A DNA stretch of 64,000 nt from CAVTAV01 sp963732795 (GCA_963732795.1 CAVTAV010000006.1:974656-1038655), one strand, 5' to 3'. Positions 51,133 through 60,609 are shown, counted from the first letter of the stretch. Made by a program: numbers and translations. The notes: generated by a model not told the origin, from the letters alone.

Positions 51133-52017
51133 ATGACCCCAGCCAAGCTCCGACAGGAAATCCGCGCCATCGGCGACGAGTTCTCATTCGAGGTCATCGA
51201 GAAGTGCCGGAAGCTTTACGCGCCGCTCCATAAGAAGGCCAAGAAGGCCAACGCCTCCGTCGCGCGCGATATCAAATACGGCCGCAACGCCCGCAATCGG
51301 CTCGATGTCTTCCGCCCCCGCGCCAAGGCCAAGACGGGCCGGCCTGTCCTGATCTTCGTCCATGGCGGCGGCTTCGTCGGCGGCGACAAGACGTCGCCCG
51401 GCTCCTTCGTCTACGACAATATCGGTCTGTGGGCGGTGCGGCAGGGCTTTGTCGGGGTCAACATGACCTACCGGCTCGCGCCCGCCGATCCCTGGCCCGC
51501 CGGGGCCGAGGACGTCGCCGCGGCGGTGCGTTGGGTCCATCGCACTATCGGCGAGTTCGGCGGCGACAAGAAAAAGATCTTCCTGATGGGCCAGTCCGCC
51601 GGCGCCGCCCATGTCGCCGATTACATCGCCGGGGCGAACTTCCACAAAGTGAAGGGCGGGGGCATTGCCGGGGGCTTGCTGATCTCCGGCATCTTCGATC
51701 TGGTCGAAGCCGCTCATGACGAGCGCCTGACCTCCTATTACGGCACGGACGCCGGAAAATACGCTGCGCGCTCGTCGCTTCCCGGCCTTGCCGCGACGAG
51801 CATCCCGCTGCTGTTCTCGCTCTCCGAATTCGATCCGCCCGATTTCCAAAACCAGGCCGCCCTCGTCACCGCCGCCTTCGTCAAGGCCAAGAAGCCTTAT
51901 CCCAGGATGATCTACCTCACCAACCACAACCACCTGACGAGTTCGCTCCAGATCAATGTCGAGCCGGATACGCTCGGGCCCGAGATCAAGAGCTTCATCG
52001 AGGTGTTTTCGGCCTAG
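51133..52017 (+). CDS. Alpha/beta hydrolase (esterase, HSL/kynurenine formamidase-like)
   Basis: A 294-aa intact protein with the oxyanion motif HGGGFVGGDK (near residue 76), nucleophile elbow GQSAG (near 153), acid in SEFDPPD and His in NHNHLTS. 19 bases after the oxygenase gene, so probably co-transcribed. Likely hydrolyses a small ester or amide from that pathway; substrate unknown. Confidence 0.9.
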   Translation: MTPAKLRQEIRAIGDEFSFEVIEKCRKLYAPLHKKAKKANASVARDIKYGRNARNRLDVFRPRAKAKTGRPVLIFVHGGGFVGGDKTSPGSFVYDNIGLWAVRQGFVGVNMTYRLAPADPWPAGAEDVAAAVRWVHRTIGEFGGDKKKIFLMGQSAGAAHVADYIAGANFHKVKGGGIAGGLLISGIFDLVEAAHDERLTSYYGTDAGKYAARSSLPGLAATSIPLLFSLSEFDPPDFQNQAALVTAAFVKAKKPYPRMIYLTNHNHLTSSLQINVEPDTLGPEIKSFIEVFSA

Positions 52018-52038
52018 AGCGCCTTAGAAAGCGTCCTC

Positions 52039-52139
52039 GTCATGCCAGCGCAGGCTGGCATCCAGACCTTCCTTCATGGGTGAACGATCGGAGCCGGCGT
52101 CTCGGCCGGACTGGACCCCAGCCTTCGCTGGGGTGACGG
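52039..52139. repeat. Dispersed intergenic repeat, family B, copy 2
   Basis: GTCATGCCAGCGCAGGCTGG at the left and CCCCAGCCTTCGCTGGGGTG at the right, with a central part similar in length but less in sequence to copy 1 at 45362-45460. Between convergent genes, like copy 1. Confidence 0.85.
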
Positions 52140-52159
52140 ACGGAGGTTGTGTCGTCCGC

Positions 52160-52191
52160 AAAAAAACCGCCCGGCTTTGAGGGCCGGGCGG
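52160..52191 (-). terminator. Rho-independent terminator of hsp20
   Basis: On the minus strand GCCGCCCGGC-CCTCAAA-GCCGGGCGG pairs over nine GC-rich positions and is followed by seven T. It lies 32 bases after the hsp20 stop. Confidence 0.92.
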
Positions 52192-52222
52192 CAAAGGGTT
52201 GTAGGGAGATCGAAAGCGCCGG

Positions 52223-52693
52223 TTAGGCGGCTTTCTTGCCTTCGATGACCTTGCTCTCGGCGCGCTTGCCGCTGCCGATCTTGATCTGGCGCGGCTTCAG
52301 GTGCTCGGGCACCTCGCGCACGAGTTCGACGCTCAGCACGCCGTTCTCGAGGGTGGCGTCCTTGACCTTGATGGTGTCCGCAAGCTCGAAGCGGTGCTCG
52401 AAGGCGCGCTTGGCGATGCCGCGATGGAGGACGGTGGTGCCTTCCGGCGTCTGGTCCTCGGAGCGGCCGGAGACGATCAGAACGTTGCGCTCCATGGTCA
52501 CATCGAGCTCGTCCTCGCGAAAGCCAGCGACAGCCATCGAAATCCGGTAATTGTCCTCACCCATCTTCTCGATGTTGTAAGGCGGATAGCTGGTCCGATT
52601 CACATTTTCCCGAGTCGCCGCGTCGAGCAGACGGTCGAGATGGTCGAAGCCGATGGTGGAGCGGAAAAGGGGAGAAAAGTCAAAATTACGCAT
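52223..52693 (-). CDS. hsp20: Small heat-shock protein Hsp20 (IbpA type)
   Basis: A 156-aa ATP-independent chaperone. N-terminus MRNFDFSPLFRSTIGFDHLD with YPPYNIEK matches IbpA/HspA class A of rhizobia; the alpha-crystallin domain runs from about 40 to 135 with DNYRISMAVAGF, and AKRAFEHRFELAD and LENGVLSVEL. GAGGAGGA before the ATG is sequestered in a candidate RNA thermometer. Intact, with its own promoter and terminator. Confidence 0.96.
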   Translation of the reverse strand: MRNFDFSPLFRSTIGFDHLDRLLDAATRENVNRTSYPPYNIEKMGEDNYRISMAVAGFREDELDVTMERNVLIVSGRSEDQTPEGTTVLHRGIAKRAFEHRFELADTIKVKDATLENGVLSVELVREVPEHLKPRQIKIGSGKRAESKVIEGKKAA

Positions 52694-52790
52694 GTCTCGA
52701 ATCCTCCTCAGGAAGCGATAAGAGAGTAAAGGCCTGCCAAAAAGGCCAAGCCTGCCAATGGATTCGGACCCCCGAGGGGCGCCCGGTCCG
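52694..52790 (-). promoter_or_regulatory. ROSE-like RNA thermometer in the hsp20 leader
   Basis: Just before the ATG the mRNA reads UCGCU-UCCUGAGG-AGGA. ROSE elements use a conserved U(U/C)GCU that pairs with the AGGA Shine-Dalgarno with one bulged G. Here the pairing is exact (U-A, C-G, bulged G, C-G, U-A) with an 8-base loop. The upstream leader also holds GC-rich inverted segments (GGACC...GGTCC). ROSE leaders are known before hsp20 genes of alphaproteobacteria. Not folded by computation. Confidence 0.65.
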
Positions 52791-52796
52791 CTCCTC

Positions 52797-52824
52797 TAGA
52801 TAGGAACGGCTTCTCGACTGTCAA
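52797..52824 (-). promoter_or_regulatory. Promoter of hsp20
   Basis: TTGACA (exact -35) and TATCTA separated by 16 bases on the minus strand. It ends about 104 bases before the ATG, leaving a leader of about 97 nt. Looks like a sigma-70 type, not a sigma-32 type, agreeing with post-transcriptional heat control by ROSE. Confidence 0.6.
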
Positions 52825-52964
52825 GACCCCCTGAATGCGTCTTTCTCGGGGCGAAAACGCGAGGCCTCACTTGTGGTTAACGTTTGTTGCCCTAGACTTT
52901 CCCCCGTCAGGCGCGGAACGCGGAAACGGGCAGGAGCATCGCGGGCGGCGATGCGGGAGACGGC

Positions 52965-53551
52965 ATGACCGCCGACAATCACCAGGACAGCGGAGACGGA
53001 CCGGCGGCCGAGAACGATGTCGTCGAGCGGTCGGCGCTGCTCGAACTCTCTCTATGGCGACGTCTTGAGCCTCGTCTCACGCACCGCCGATTTCGTCGGC
53101 GCGCTCAAGATGGGCGCGGTGCCGGGTTTCACTCTGGATACCGGGCCGGCCTATACGGTCGAGAGCATGCGCCACACCACCCGTCTCATGCAGTCCATGG
53201 CGTGGCTCCTGACGCAGCGGGCGGTCGAGACCGGCGAGATGACCGCCGAAGAAGCCGCCGACCCGAAATACCAGCTTGGCGCGGCGGATGTCTGTCTGGC
53301 CACGCCGGTGGCTGGCGCAGACACGCTGCCGAAGGCGTTTCGGGAGATGAGCGCCGAGAGCGACCGAGATCTATCGCCGGATCAAGCGGCTCGCCGAGCA
53401 GATGGACGAGCCCACCCGGGAAAACCCCGTCCACGCGCTGCTCAATCGTCTCGAAGACCATAGCGACTTCGGGCGAGTACTGACGGAGTCACTCAAGTCC
53501 GGCAAAGAGCCCGTCTGCGCCGCGAAACCGGGCGCGACATATCGTCGCTAA
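52965..53551 (+). CDS. DUF1465 family protein (two frameshifts)
   Basis: Family features SLYGDVLSLVSRTADFVG and MRHTTRLMQSMAWLLTQRAV appear in the middle frame; the N-terminus (MTADNHQDSGDGPAAENDVV) and C-terminus (RIKRLAEQMDEP) are in the others. Breaks near 53048 and 53375, two surplus bases, corrected 194 aa. Function unknown; conserved in alphaproteobacteria next to rpmE. Confidence 0.83.
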
Positions 53552-53573
53552 AAACCTTTGGAAAAACCGGCGT

Positions 53574-53798
53574 CTAGCCGAGGCCGAAGCCCTGGAACCG
53601 CTTCTTGAAGCGGGCCACCTGGCCGCCGGAATCGACGAGCTGATGCGCGCCGCCGGTCCAGGCTTGATGGGATGTCGGGTCGATGTCGAGCCGGAGCGTG
53701 TCGCCTTCCTTGCCCCAGGTCGAGCGAGTCTCGTATTCCGACCCGTCGGTCATCACCACTTTGATCATGTGGTAATCAGGGTGAATTTCTTTCTTCAT
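53574..53798 (-). CDS. rpmE: 50S ribosomal protein L31
   Basis: A 74-aa L31: MKKEIHPDYHMIKVVMTDGS, WTGG and a basic end FKKRFQG. No CxxC zinc pair is present, so this is the zinc-independent (C-) form. ATG 53798 is used; an upstream GCC-preceded ATG adds two residues. Confidence 0.94.
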   Translation of the reverse strand: MKKEIHPDYHMIKVVMTDGSEYETRSTWGKEGDTLRLDIDPTSHQAWTGGAHQLVDSGGQVARFKKRFQGFGLG

Positions 53799-53949
53799 GG
53801 CCAAAGCTCCTCGAAATCGAGCGGCCTATATAACCAAGCCGCCAACGGAAGGCAAGGCGGCTGAGACGGGCGGGAAAGGTTGTTGGCGCGGGAGGCGGCG
53901 CGTATAACGAGCCCGGAGGCTGATCCCCCGTGTTTACAAGCGAGGTCGC

Positions 53950-55818
53950 GTGTCCGAGTCCAGTCCTGCCCCCGAGAGCGAAGCCAAGCCCGAAGAAACC
54001 GCCAAGCCGAAACGTGCCCCGGTCGGCCGGCTGCGGCTGCTGGCGCCCTTCGTCACCCCTTACAAAAGAGTCGTCCTCGGGGCGCTGATCTCTCTCGTTG
54101 CGGCCGCGGGCGCGACGCTCGCCGTGCCTCTGGCGCTTCGGCGGATCATCGATTTCGGCTTTTCGGTCGAGGGCGGCGGCTTCATCGATCAGTATTTCGC
54201 CGGCTTGTTCGGCGTGGTGATCGTCCTCGCCTTCGCGACCTTCGGGCGGTTCTATTTCGTCACCTGGCTCGGCGAGCGGCTGGCGGCGGATGTCCGGATG
54301 GCGCTGTTCAACCGGATCGTGACCTTAAGCCCCGGCTTCTTCGACACGACCAAGACCGGCGAGATCACCTCGCGGCTCACCAACGACATCACCATGATCC
54401 AGAGCGCGCTCGGCTCGACGACGTCGGTCGCGCTGAGGAACGTGCTGCTGATGGTCGGCGGCACGTTTGCGATGGTCTGGACCAGCCCGCTCTTGTCCGG
54501 TCTTGCTCTCGTCGTGGCGCCGCTGGTGATCGTTCCGATCATCTTTCTCGGCCGCAAGGTCCGCAAGCTCACCCGGACGAACCAGGATCGCATCGCCCAT
54601 ATGACCGACTATGCGACCGAAATCCTCGGTGCGGTCCGCACGGTCCAATCCTTCACCCAAGAGGAGAACGAGCGCAGGCGGTTCGGCGGCCGGATCGCGA
54701 GCGCCTTCGAGACGGCGGTCAAGCGCATCCGCACCCGCGGCGTGCTGACCGCGATCGTCATTCTCCTGATCTTCGGCGCGGTCGACCTCGTGCTCTGGGT
54801 CGGCGCGCGGCAGGTCCTCGCGGGGGCTATGAGCGGCGGCGAGCTGGCTCAGTTCGTCCTCTATGCCATTCTCGCCTCGAGCTCCGTCGGGGCGCTGACC
54901 GAGGTCTACGGCGAATTGCAGCAGGCCGCCGGCGCAGCCGAGCGCATCTCCGAGCTTTTGCAGATCGAGCCCGAAATCCGCGCGCCGTCCAACCCCGTCG
55001 CCATGCCCGAGCCGGCCACCGGCGGGCTCGCTTTCGATGGGGTCACCTTCCACTATCCGTCGATGCCCGAGGCTCCCGCGCTGCACGAGTTTTCGATCGA
55101 CGTCAAAGCGGGCGAGACGGTCGCGCTGGTCGGACCCTCCGGTGCGGGAAAAAGCACGGTCTTCGCGCTGCTGACCCGGTTCTACGATCCCGAAAAGGGC
55201 GTGATCTCGATCGACGGCATCGACATCAAGACCGCCGATCCCCTGGCCGTACGCTCCCGGCTCGGCATCGTGCCGCAGGACACCTTCATCTTTGCCGCGA
55301 GTGCGATGGAGAACATCCGCTACGGCCGGCCCGACGCGACGGACGAGGACGTCCGCGCCGCCGCCGATGCCGCGCAAGCCACGGAGTTCCTCGACCGCCT
55401 GCCCGACGGGTTCCAGAGCTATCTCGGCGAGCGCGGCGTCAGGCTTTCGGGCGGCCAGCGCCAGCGCATCGCAATCGCCCGGGCGATCCTGCGCGATCCC
55501 GCGATCCTGCTGCTGGACGAGGCGACGAGCTCGCTGGATGCGGCGAGCGAGCGGCTGGTCCAGTTGGCGCTCGAACGGCTGATGCAGAACCGCACGACCT
55601 TGGTCATCGCGCACCGCCTCGCCACCGTGCTCAAGGCGAACCGCATCGTGGTGATGGATCAGGGCCGGGTCGTCGCGACCGGCAGTCACGAAGACCTGAT
55701 GCGCCAGGGCGGGCTCTACGCCCAACTCGCGGATTTGCAGTTCTCGACGCCCGGCTCGACCGAGGCCGACAACGTCGAGCCTATCGCTCCGTCAGCTTCA
55801 GCTCGATCCGCCGGTTAG
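53950..55818 (+). CDS. ABC exporter, fused membrane and ATPase domains (MsbA/multidrug type)
   Basis: A 622-aa half-transporter: six helices in residues 30-320 (VVLGALISLVAAAGATLAVP first), then an ATPase domain with GPSGAGKSTVF (near 395), the signature RLSGGQRQRIAIARA (near 498) and AILLLDEATSSLD (near 521), and the H-loop IAHRLATV. Two such subunits form an exporter. GTG start. The last 38 bases overlap the convergent OmpA-domain gene. Lipid or drug substrate cannot be assigned. Confidence 0.92.
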   Translation: MSESSPAPESEAKPEETAKPKRAPVGRLRLLAPFVTPYKRVVLGALISLVAAAGATLAVPLALRRIIDFGFSVEGGGFIDQYFAGLFGVVIVLAFATFGRFYFVTWLGERLAADVRMALFNRIVTLSPGFFDTTKTGEITSRLTNDITMIQSALGSTTSVALRNVLLMVGGTFAMVWTSPLLSGLALVVAPLVIVPIIFLGRKVRKLTRTNQDRIAHMTDYATEILGAVRTVQSFTQEENERRRFGGRIASAFETAVKRIRTRGVLTAIVILLIFGAVDLVLWVGARQVLAGAMSGGELAQFVLYAILASSSVGALTEVYGELQQAAGAAERISELLQIEPEIRAPSNPVAMPEPATGGLAFDGVTFHYPSMPEAPALHEFSIDVKAGETVALVGPSGAGKSTVFALLTRFYDPEKGVISIDGIDIKTADPLAVRSRLGIVPQDTFIFAASAMENIRYGRPDATDEDVRAAADAAQATEFLDRLPDGFQSYLGERGVRLSGGQRQRIAIARAILRDPAILLLDEATSSLDAASERLVQLALERLMQNRTTLVIAHRLATVLKANRIVVMDQGRVVATGSHEDLMRQGGLYAQLADLQFSTPGSTEADNVEPIAPSASARSAG

Positions 55819-56822
55819 CCGCGCGCGCCTGGGGCGTATCGGCCGGGTCGATCGGCTGATACTGGCCGAAGCCCGTCGCCGCCAGCCGGTCCGGCGCCAC
55901 GCCCTGCTGGATCAGGAAGCGGACCACCGATAGCGCCCGCGCCGTCGAAAGCTCCCAGTTCGAGGGGAATTGCGCCGTGTTGATCGGCACGTCGTCGGTA
56001 TGGCCGTCGACCCGCAGCACCCAGGGAATGTCCTTGGGAATTTGCGGCGCGAGCTGCTCGATGACATTGGCCACGTTTCGAAGCGCGTCCTTGCCGGGAT
56101 CGCTCAAGGTCGCCGAGCCCGAGGGAAACAGCACTTCCGACGAGAACACGAAGCGGTCGCCGACCACCTTGATATCCGGACGATTGCCGATGACCTCGCG
56201 CAGCCGTCCGAAGAATTCCGAGCGATAGCGGGCCAGTTCCGCGACCTTGCTGGCGAGGGCCGTGTTGAGCCTTTTGCCGAGCTCGGCGATGGTCGCCTGA
56301 CTGGCCTTGTCCTTGGCCTCGGAGGCGTCGAGCGCTTCCTGAAGCGCGGCGAGCTGCTTGCGGATGGCGTTGACCTGTTCGTTGAGGAGCGCGACCTGAT
56401 CCTCGGCCTCGGTGCGCTTCTTGTGCTCGGCTTCGAGCGCCGATTGCTGTGACTGGGCCGCCGCCGCCGCGGTACGCCGCGCGCTGTCGAGCTTGGACTG
56501 GAGATCCTCGACCTTGGTCTGAAGCTCGTCTCTGCGTCGCATTCGACGACTGCAGCGAGGCCGAGATCTGCGCCATGTTCGTCCGCAAATCCGCGCTCGC
56601 CTGGCGTTCGAGCTCCAGGAGATCGGTAAGCTGGGCGACCTGCTGGCGGAGCTTGGTCAAGGCCTCGTCACGGCCCGATAGCGCCTGGCCCAGGAAGAAC
56701 TGCGCCAGCATGAAGACCGACAGCAGGAAGATCATGACCAGGAGCAGGTTCGACAAGACGTCGACGAAGCTCGGCCATGTGTTCGGCTCCGAGCGGCCTA
56801 ATATGCGGCTGCGGGACAGCAT
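55781..56822 (-). CDS. MotB-like protein with coiled coil and OmpA peptidoglycan-binding domain (one frameshift)
   Basis: One N-terminal helix (VLSNLLLVMIFLLSVFMLAQ), a long coiled coil (about residues 50-185, e.g. DQVALLNEQVNAIRKQLAAL), then an OmpA domain with FPSGSATLS, RVDGHTDDVPI and AANRRIELKL. One surplus A near 56540; 346 aa. The architecture is that of MotB/TolR-like stators anchored to peptidoglycan. The MotA/ExbB-like gene is immediately upstream, so they should form a channel complex. Confidence 0.88.
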
Positions 56823-56825
56823 GGG

Positions 56826-57969
56826 CTACGGTTGCTTCTGCCCGCGGGATTCGACGATCGAGGAAATCGTGCGCGACAGGAGCTTAATCTCGCCTCGGAG
56901 CTCGTCGATCATCTGCTGGCGCCCGCGCGTCGTTTCCTCGACGAGTCGCAGCATATGGACGTCGAGATTGCGCAGATGGTCGCGCGTCGGCGTCGTCGAG
57001 GCTGACGACATTCGACTGGCCGGCGCGCATCAGATCGGTGAGATTGGCCAGCCGCTCGGCAAGGCCCATCAGGGCGACATTGGTCTGAGCACGGTCCTCT
57101 TCCGAGCGCGAGATGGTGCGGCGGAGATCGTCGACGCTCTCGGCGGTCTGCTCCAGAAGGGCGCTGACATAGGCCGGGACCGACTGGTCGCCCTCACCAC
57201 CTCCGACACCGCCGCCCGGGCTGAGCCGGGTCACGGTCGACAGCCATTCTTCCAGATCGTTGAAGAAACGGTTCTGTGCTTTGCCGGCCTGGAGATCGAG
57301 AAAGCCGAGGATCAGGGAGCCGATCAGGCCGAACAGCGACGAGCTGAACGCCGTGCCCATGCCGTTCAAAGGCGCTTCGAGGCCATGCTTCAGATTGTCG
57401 AACATTACGCCGACATCGCCCGAGCCGACATTCAGGCTGCCGATCGCCGACCCGATCGAGGTCACGGTCTGCAACAAGCCCCAGAAGGTGCCGAGAAGGC
57501 CGAGAAAGATCAGCAAGCCGACGAGATAGCGCGTGACGTCGCGGGATTCGTCCAAGCGGCTCGCGATACCGTCGAGGAGCGTACGCATCGAGACCGCCGA
57601 GAGGCTCATCTTGCCGCGCCGCGTCTCACCGAGCATGGAGGCCATGGGGGCGAGAAGCTCGGGCGGCTTGCGCACGGCCAGGCTTTCGTCCGAGCGGTTC
57701 TGCGACTCGATCCATTTCACTTCCGGTTCGAGCCGGATCACCTGGCGGAACACGATCACCACACCGACCAGGAACACGCCGACGATCAAGCCGTTGAGGC
57801 CCGGATTGGCGAGAAAGGCGTTCTGCAGCCCGCTGAACAGCACGACCGCCACGGCGGCCGCAATGACCAGGAAGGCCGTCATCCATTTCAGATACCGGCC
57901 GGGCCGGGTCATGATCGGTTCGGACGCCGGCAGTTCCTTGGCGTCGTCGTCGCGCATGGCGTGGTCCAT
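56826..57969 (-). CDS. MotA/TolQ/ExbB proton-channel family protein (one frameshift)
   Basis: 380 aa: two N-terminal helices (YLKWMTAFLVIAAAVAVVLF, GLNGLIVGVFLVGVVIVF), then the channel helices RYLVGLLIFLGLLGTFWGLL and MGTAFSSSLFGLIGSLILGF, the signature of MotA/ExbB proteins (LLGTFWGL...GMGTAF). A coiled-coil C-terminus follows. One surplus C near 57000. Stop 3 bases before the MotB-like gene. Start ATG 57969; 57957 also possible. Confidence 0.88.
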
Positions 57970-57993
57970 GGTCAAACCGGGTCTCCTCAAATC

Positions 57994-58542
57994 CTATTGC
58001 GTAAGAAACGCGATATCGACGCGATCCGCCGGGCCGCTTTCGGCGGGGCCGAGGGCGCGCACCAGGACTCGCGATTCCGCGATTCCCTTGCCGATCAAAT
58101 AATCGCGCACCAGAAGGGCATGCTTCAAGGCGAGCCGGTTGGCGTCGCTCAGGGACTCTCCCTGCTGGCCGGCGTAGGCCGAGAGCTCGATGCGCTGATC
58201 GTTGCCGGTGAGGTCGCTCGCGAGCTTGGAGAGCTTTTCGATCGCCTCAGCCGACAAGGCATCCTGATCGGCGCTGAACATGATCCGTTCATGCCGGCTT
58301 TCCGCGGGCTTCGGCGTCTCCGATGTGGCGGGTGGCAGCGACGCGACCTTTGCGGGCTTTTCGGCTTTCGGTTTGGGCGGTGCGACTTTGACGGCGTCGA
58401 GCGCCTTCGGATTGACCTCGATCGCCGGCGAATCCGCGCGCGCCGAAAAGGGCGCCGCAAGGATCAACAGAGCCAAAGCAACGCCGGCCGGCCCGAAGGG
58501 CCTGCCGGGGTTCTCAGCGGTCCGACGATCATCAGCCATCAT
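57994..58542 (-). CDS. Exported OmpA-domain protein
   Basis: 182 aa: signal peptide (FGPAGVALALLILAAPFSARA), a Pro/Lys/Ala linker, and an OmpA-like domain with IMFSADQDALSAEAIEKLSK, IELSAYAGQQGESLSDANRL and RVDIAFL. The two peptidoglycan-contacting residues are less clear than in the neighbour (the NxxLSxxRA segment reads DANRLALKHA). 24 bases before the channel gene, so part of the same operon. Confidence 0.85.
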   Translation of the reverse strand: MMADDRRTAENPGRPFGPAGVALALLILAAPFSARADSPAIEVNPKALDAVKVAPPKPKAEKPAKVASLPPATSETPKPAESRHERIMFSADQDALSAEAIEKLSKLASDLTGNDQRIELSAYAGQQGESLSDANRLALKHALLVRDYLIGKGIAESRVLVRALGPAESGPADRVDIAFLTQ

Positions 58543-58622
58543 GTTGCGGCTCCGACCATATCCCACGCCTTCCTTCCGGACAACGATATTGGACGGGAAC
58601 ACTAAAGAGGCGCGCGCGAAGC

Positions 58623-59445
58623 TTAACGCTGCAATTGTGCCCGTTTGAGGGCACGGCCGGCCTTGACGATTTTGAGGAACGGCGCATGGACAATGTCGTT
58701 CGCGGCCACGATCTCGCCATTCTCGGTCATTTTCGACGCGCCGGCATAATCGGTTACGAACCCGCCCGCCTCGCGGACGATCAGAACGCCGGCGGCGACG
58801 TCCCAGATATGGAGAGATTCTTCCCAATAAGCATCGAACCGGCCGGCCGCCACATAGGCGAGGTCGAGCGCCGCCGCGCCGTACCGTCGAATGCCGGCGA
58901 CCGCGGGCATCATCCCCGCCAAAATGTGAAGATACTGTTCATGATCGCCGCGGCCCAAATGGGGGATTCCGGTGACCACGACGCATTGGGAAAGGCTCTG
59001 GCGCGCCGAGACCCGGATCCGCCGGTCGTTGAGATAGGCGCCCTGGCCCTTGTCGGCCCAGAAGGTCTCGTCGTGCAAAGGATCGTAGATCGAGTCCGGC
59101 GATGATCTCGCCTTTGTCCTCGACCGCGATTGAGATGCAGAAATGCGGAATGCCGTGAAGGAAATTGGTGGTGCCGTCGAGGGGATCGATGATCCAGCGC
59201 GGCTCGCCGGGTTGGCCGGGGACCGCGCCGCTCTCCTCCATCAGGAAGCCGAACGAGGGCCGCGCGCCCTGAAGATGCTCGCGGATGACCTGCTCGGCCC
59301 GGCGGTCGGCGCGGCTCACGAAATCCGCCGGCCCCTTCTTCGAGACCTGAAGCTGCTCGACCTCGCCGAAATCGCGCACAAGTCCCCGCGCCGCCTTGCG
59401 GGCGGCGCCGTCCATCACATTGACGAGAGCTGAGCGAAGGGCCAT
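58623..59445 (-). CDS. suhB: Inositol monophosphatase family protein SuhB (one frameshift)
   Basis: Mg-dependent phosphatase; in E. coli SuhB also binds NusA in antitermination. Motifs: MEESGAVPG, WIIDPLDGTTNFLHG and the C-terminal WDVAAGVLIVREAGG. One surplus base near 59095 separates GEIIAG from IYDPL; 273 aa. Eight bases after efp. Confidence 0.94.
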
Positions 59446-59453
59446 CGGCCGGA

Positions 59454-60020
59454 CTAAGCGTCCGCGCGCCTGACGTAAGAGCCGTCCGCGGTATTGATGA
59501 CGACCTTGTCGCCGGTGCCGACGAAGGGCGGGACCGTGGTCCGCAACCCGTTCGAGAGCAGTGCCGGCTTGTAGGACGAGGCGGCGGTCTGGCCCTTCAC
59601 GACGGGCTCGGTTTCGGTGATTTCGAGGACGACCGATTCCGGGAGCGTCACGCCGATCACCGAGCCTTCGTAGCTGTCGATCATGACCTCCATGCCGTCC
59701 TGGAGATAGGCGGTGTCCTCGCCCATCAGGTCGGCCGGGATCGCGACCTGCTCATAGGTGTCGGTGTCCATGAAGGTCAGCATCTCGCCGTCGGAAAAGA
59801 GGAATTGATGCGCCTTCTCGTCGAGCCGGACCTTTTCGACATCCTCCGAAGAGCGGAAGCGCTCGTTGAGCTTGGTGCCGTCGCGCAGGTTCTTGAGCTC
59901 GACCTGCGCGTAGGCGCCGCCCTTGCCGGGCTGGGTGTGGCGGATTTTGACCGCGCGCCACAGGCCGCCCTTGTGCTCGATCACATTGCCGGGGCGAATC
60001 GCGTTTCCATTGATCTTCAT
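59454..60020 (-). CDS. efp: Elongation factor P
   Basis: EF-P rescues ribosomes stalled at polyproline. 188 aa, intact: KINGNAIRPGNVIEHKGGLW, loop HTQPGKGGAY with Lys33 as the modification site, and the C-terminal signature SYKPALLSNGLRTTVPPFV. No epmA/epmB in the window. Many proline-rich proteins here (DUF1013, PspF, L21 tail) would be clients. Confidence 0.98.
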   Translation of the reverse strand: MKINGNAIRPGNVIEHKGGLWRAVKIRHTQPGKGGAYAQVELKNLRDGTKLNERFRSSEDVEKVRLDEKAHQFLFSDGEMLTFMDTDTYEQVAIPADLMGEDTAYLQDGMEVMIDSYEGSVIGVTLPESVVLEITETEPVVKGQTAASSYKPALLSNGLRTTVPPFVGTGDKVVINTADGSYVRRADA

Positions 60021-60158
60021 ACGGGAATGCCGTCCAAACGGTTGGAAAAATGCGGCCGGAAGCTAGCAGGTTCGGATGGGGTGCGCAATCGCGTGCGGCG
60101 ATGCAATCCAACGGGCCTTGGGATACAGTCGCGGCGCAGCGCGAGGAGGCCGAGAAAA

Positions 60159-60527
60159 TTGACCATACGCGCCGTCGATCACATCCAGCTCGCGATGCCC
60201 GAGGGCAAAGAGGACGAAGCGCGCGCGTTCTACCGCGATCTTCTCGGAATCCCCGAAAAGGAGAAGCCGCCCCATCTCGCGAAGCGCGGCGGCTGCTGGT
60301 TCGAGGACGGCACGGTGAAGATCGATCTCGGCGTCGACAAGGATTTCCGCGCCGCGAAGAAGGCGCATCCGGGGCTGATCGTCGAAGGCCTGCCGGTTCT
60401 CGTCAAAAGGTTGAAGGCGGCCGGCTATCGTGTCGTCGATGACGAGCCTCTGGAAGGCTATGACCGCGTCTATGCCGACGATCCGTTCGGCAACCGGATC
60501 GAACTGATGGAGCCGAAGGGCCCGTAG
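60159..60527 (+). CDS. VOC (glyoxalase/bleomycin resistance) family protein
   Basis: 122 aa, a two-module beta-alpha-beta fold: AVDHIQLAMPEG (metal His), EARAFYRDLLGIPE, GCWFEDGTVKIDLGV and DPFGNRIELMEP (metal Glu). Start TTG at 60159 with GAGGAGG 11 bases upstream. Substrate unknown. Confidence 0.88.
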   Translation: MTIRAVDHIQLAMPEGKEDEARAFYRDLLGIPEKEKPPHLAKRGGCWFEDGTVKIDLGVDKDFRAAKKAHPGLIVEGLPVLVKRLKAAGYRVVDDEPLEGYDRVYADDPFGNRIELMEPKGP

Positions 60528-60540
60528 CGCCGCAATTGCG

Positions 60541-60603
60541 AATGAAGTGAAGCAATCCGGCCTGTCTGGATCGCCGCGGCGCTGGCGTGCCTCGCGATGA
60601 CGG
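60541..60603. repeat. Dispersed intergenic repeat, family A, copy 2 (inverted)
   Basis: Reverse complement reads CCGTCATCGCGAGGCACGCC and CGGCGATCCAGACAGGCCGG, differing from copy 1 (9508-9592) at a few positions. Between the convergent VOC gene and the secreted-protein gene. Confidence 0.8.
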
Positions 60604-60609
60604 TTTGGC

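Noticed and set aside
55781..57969. Zorya-like anti-phage system (ZorA/ZorB resemble MotA/MotB with OmpA domain)
   Set aside because: No ZorC, ZorD or ZorE type gene is adjacent and the neighbours are housekeeping genes; the OmpA partner and third gene fit an envelope module better.
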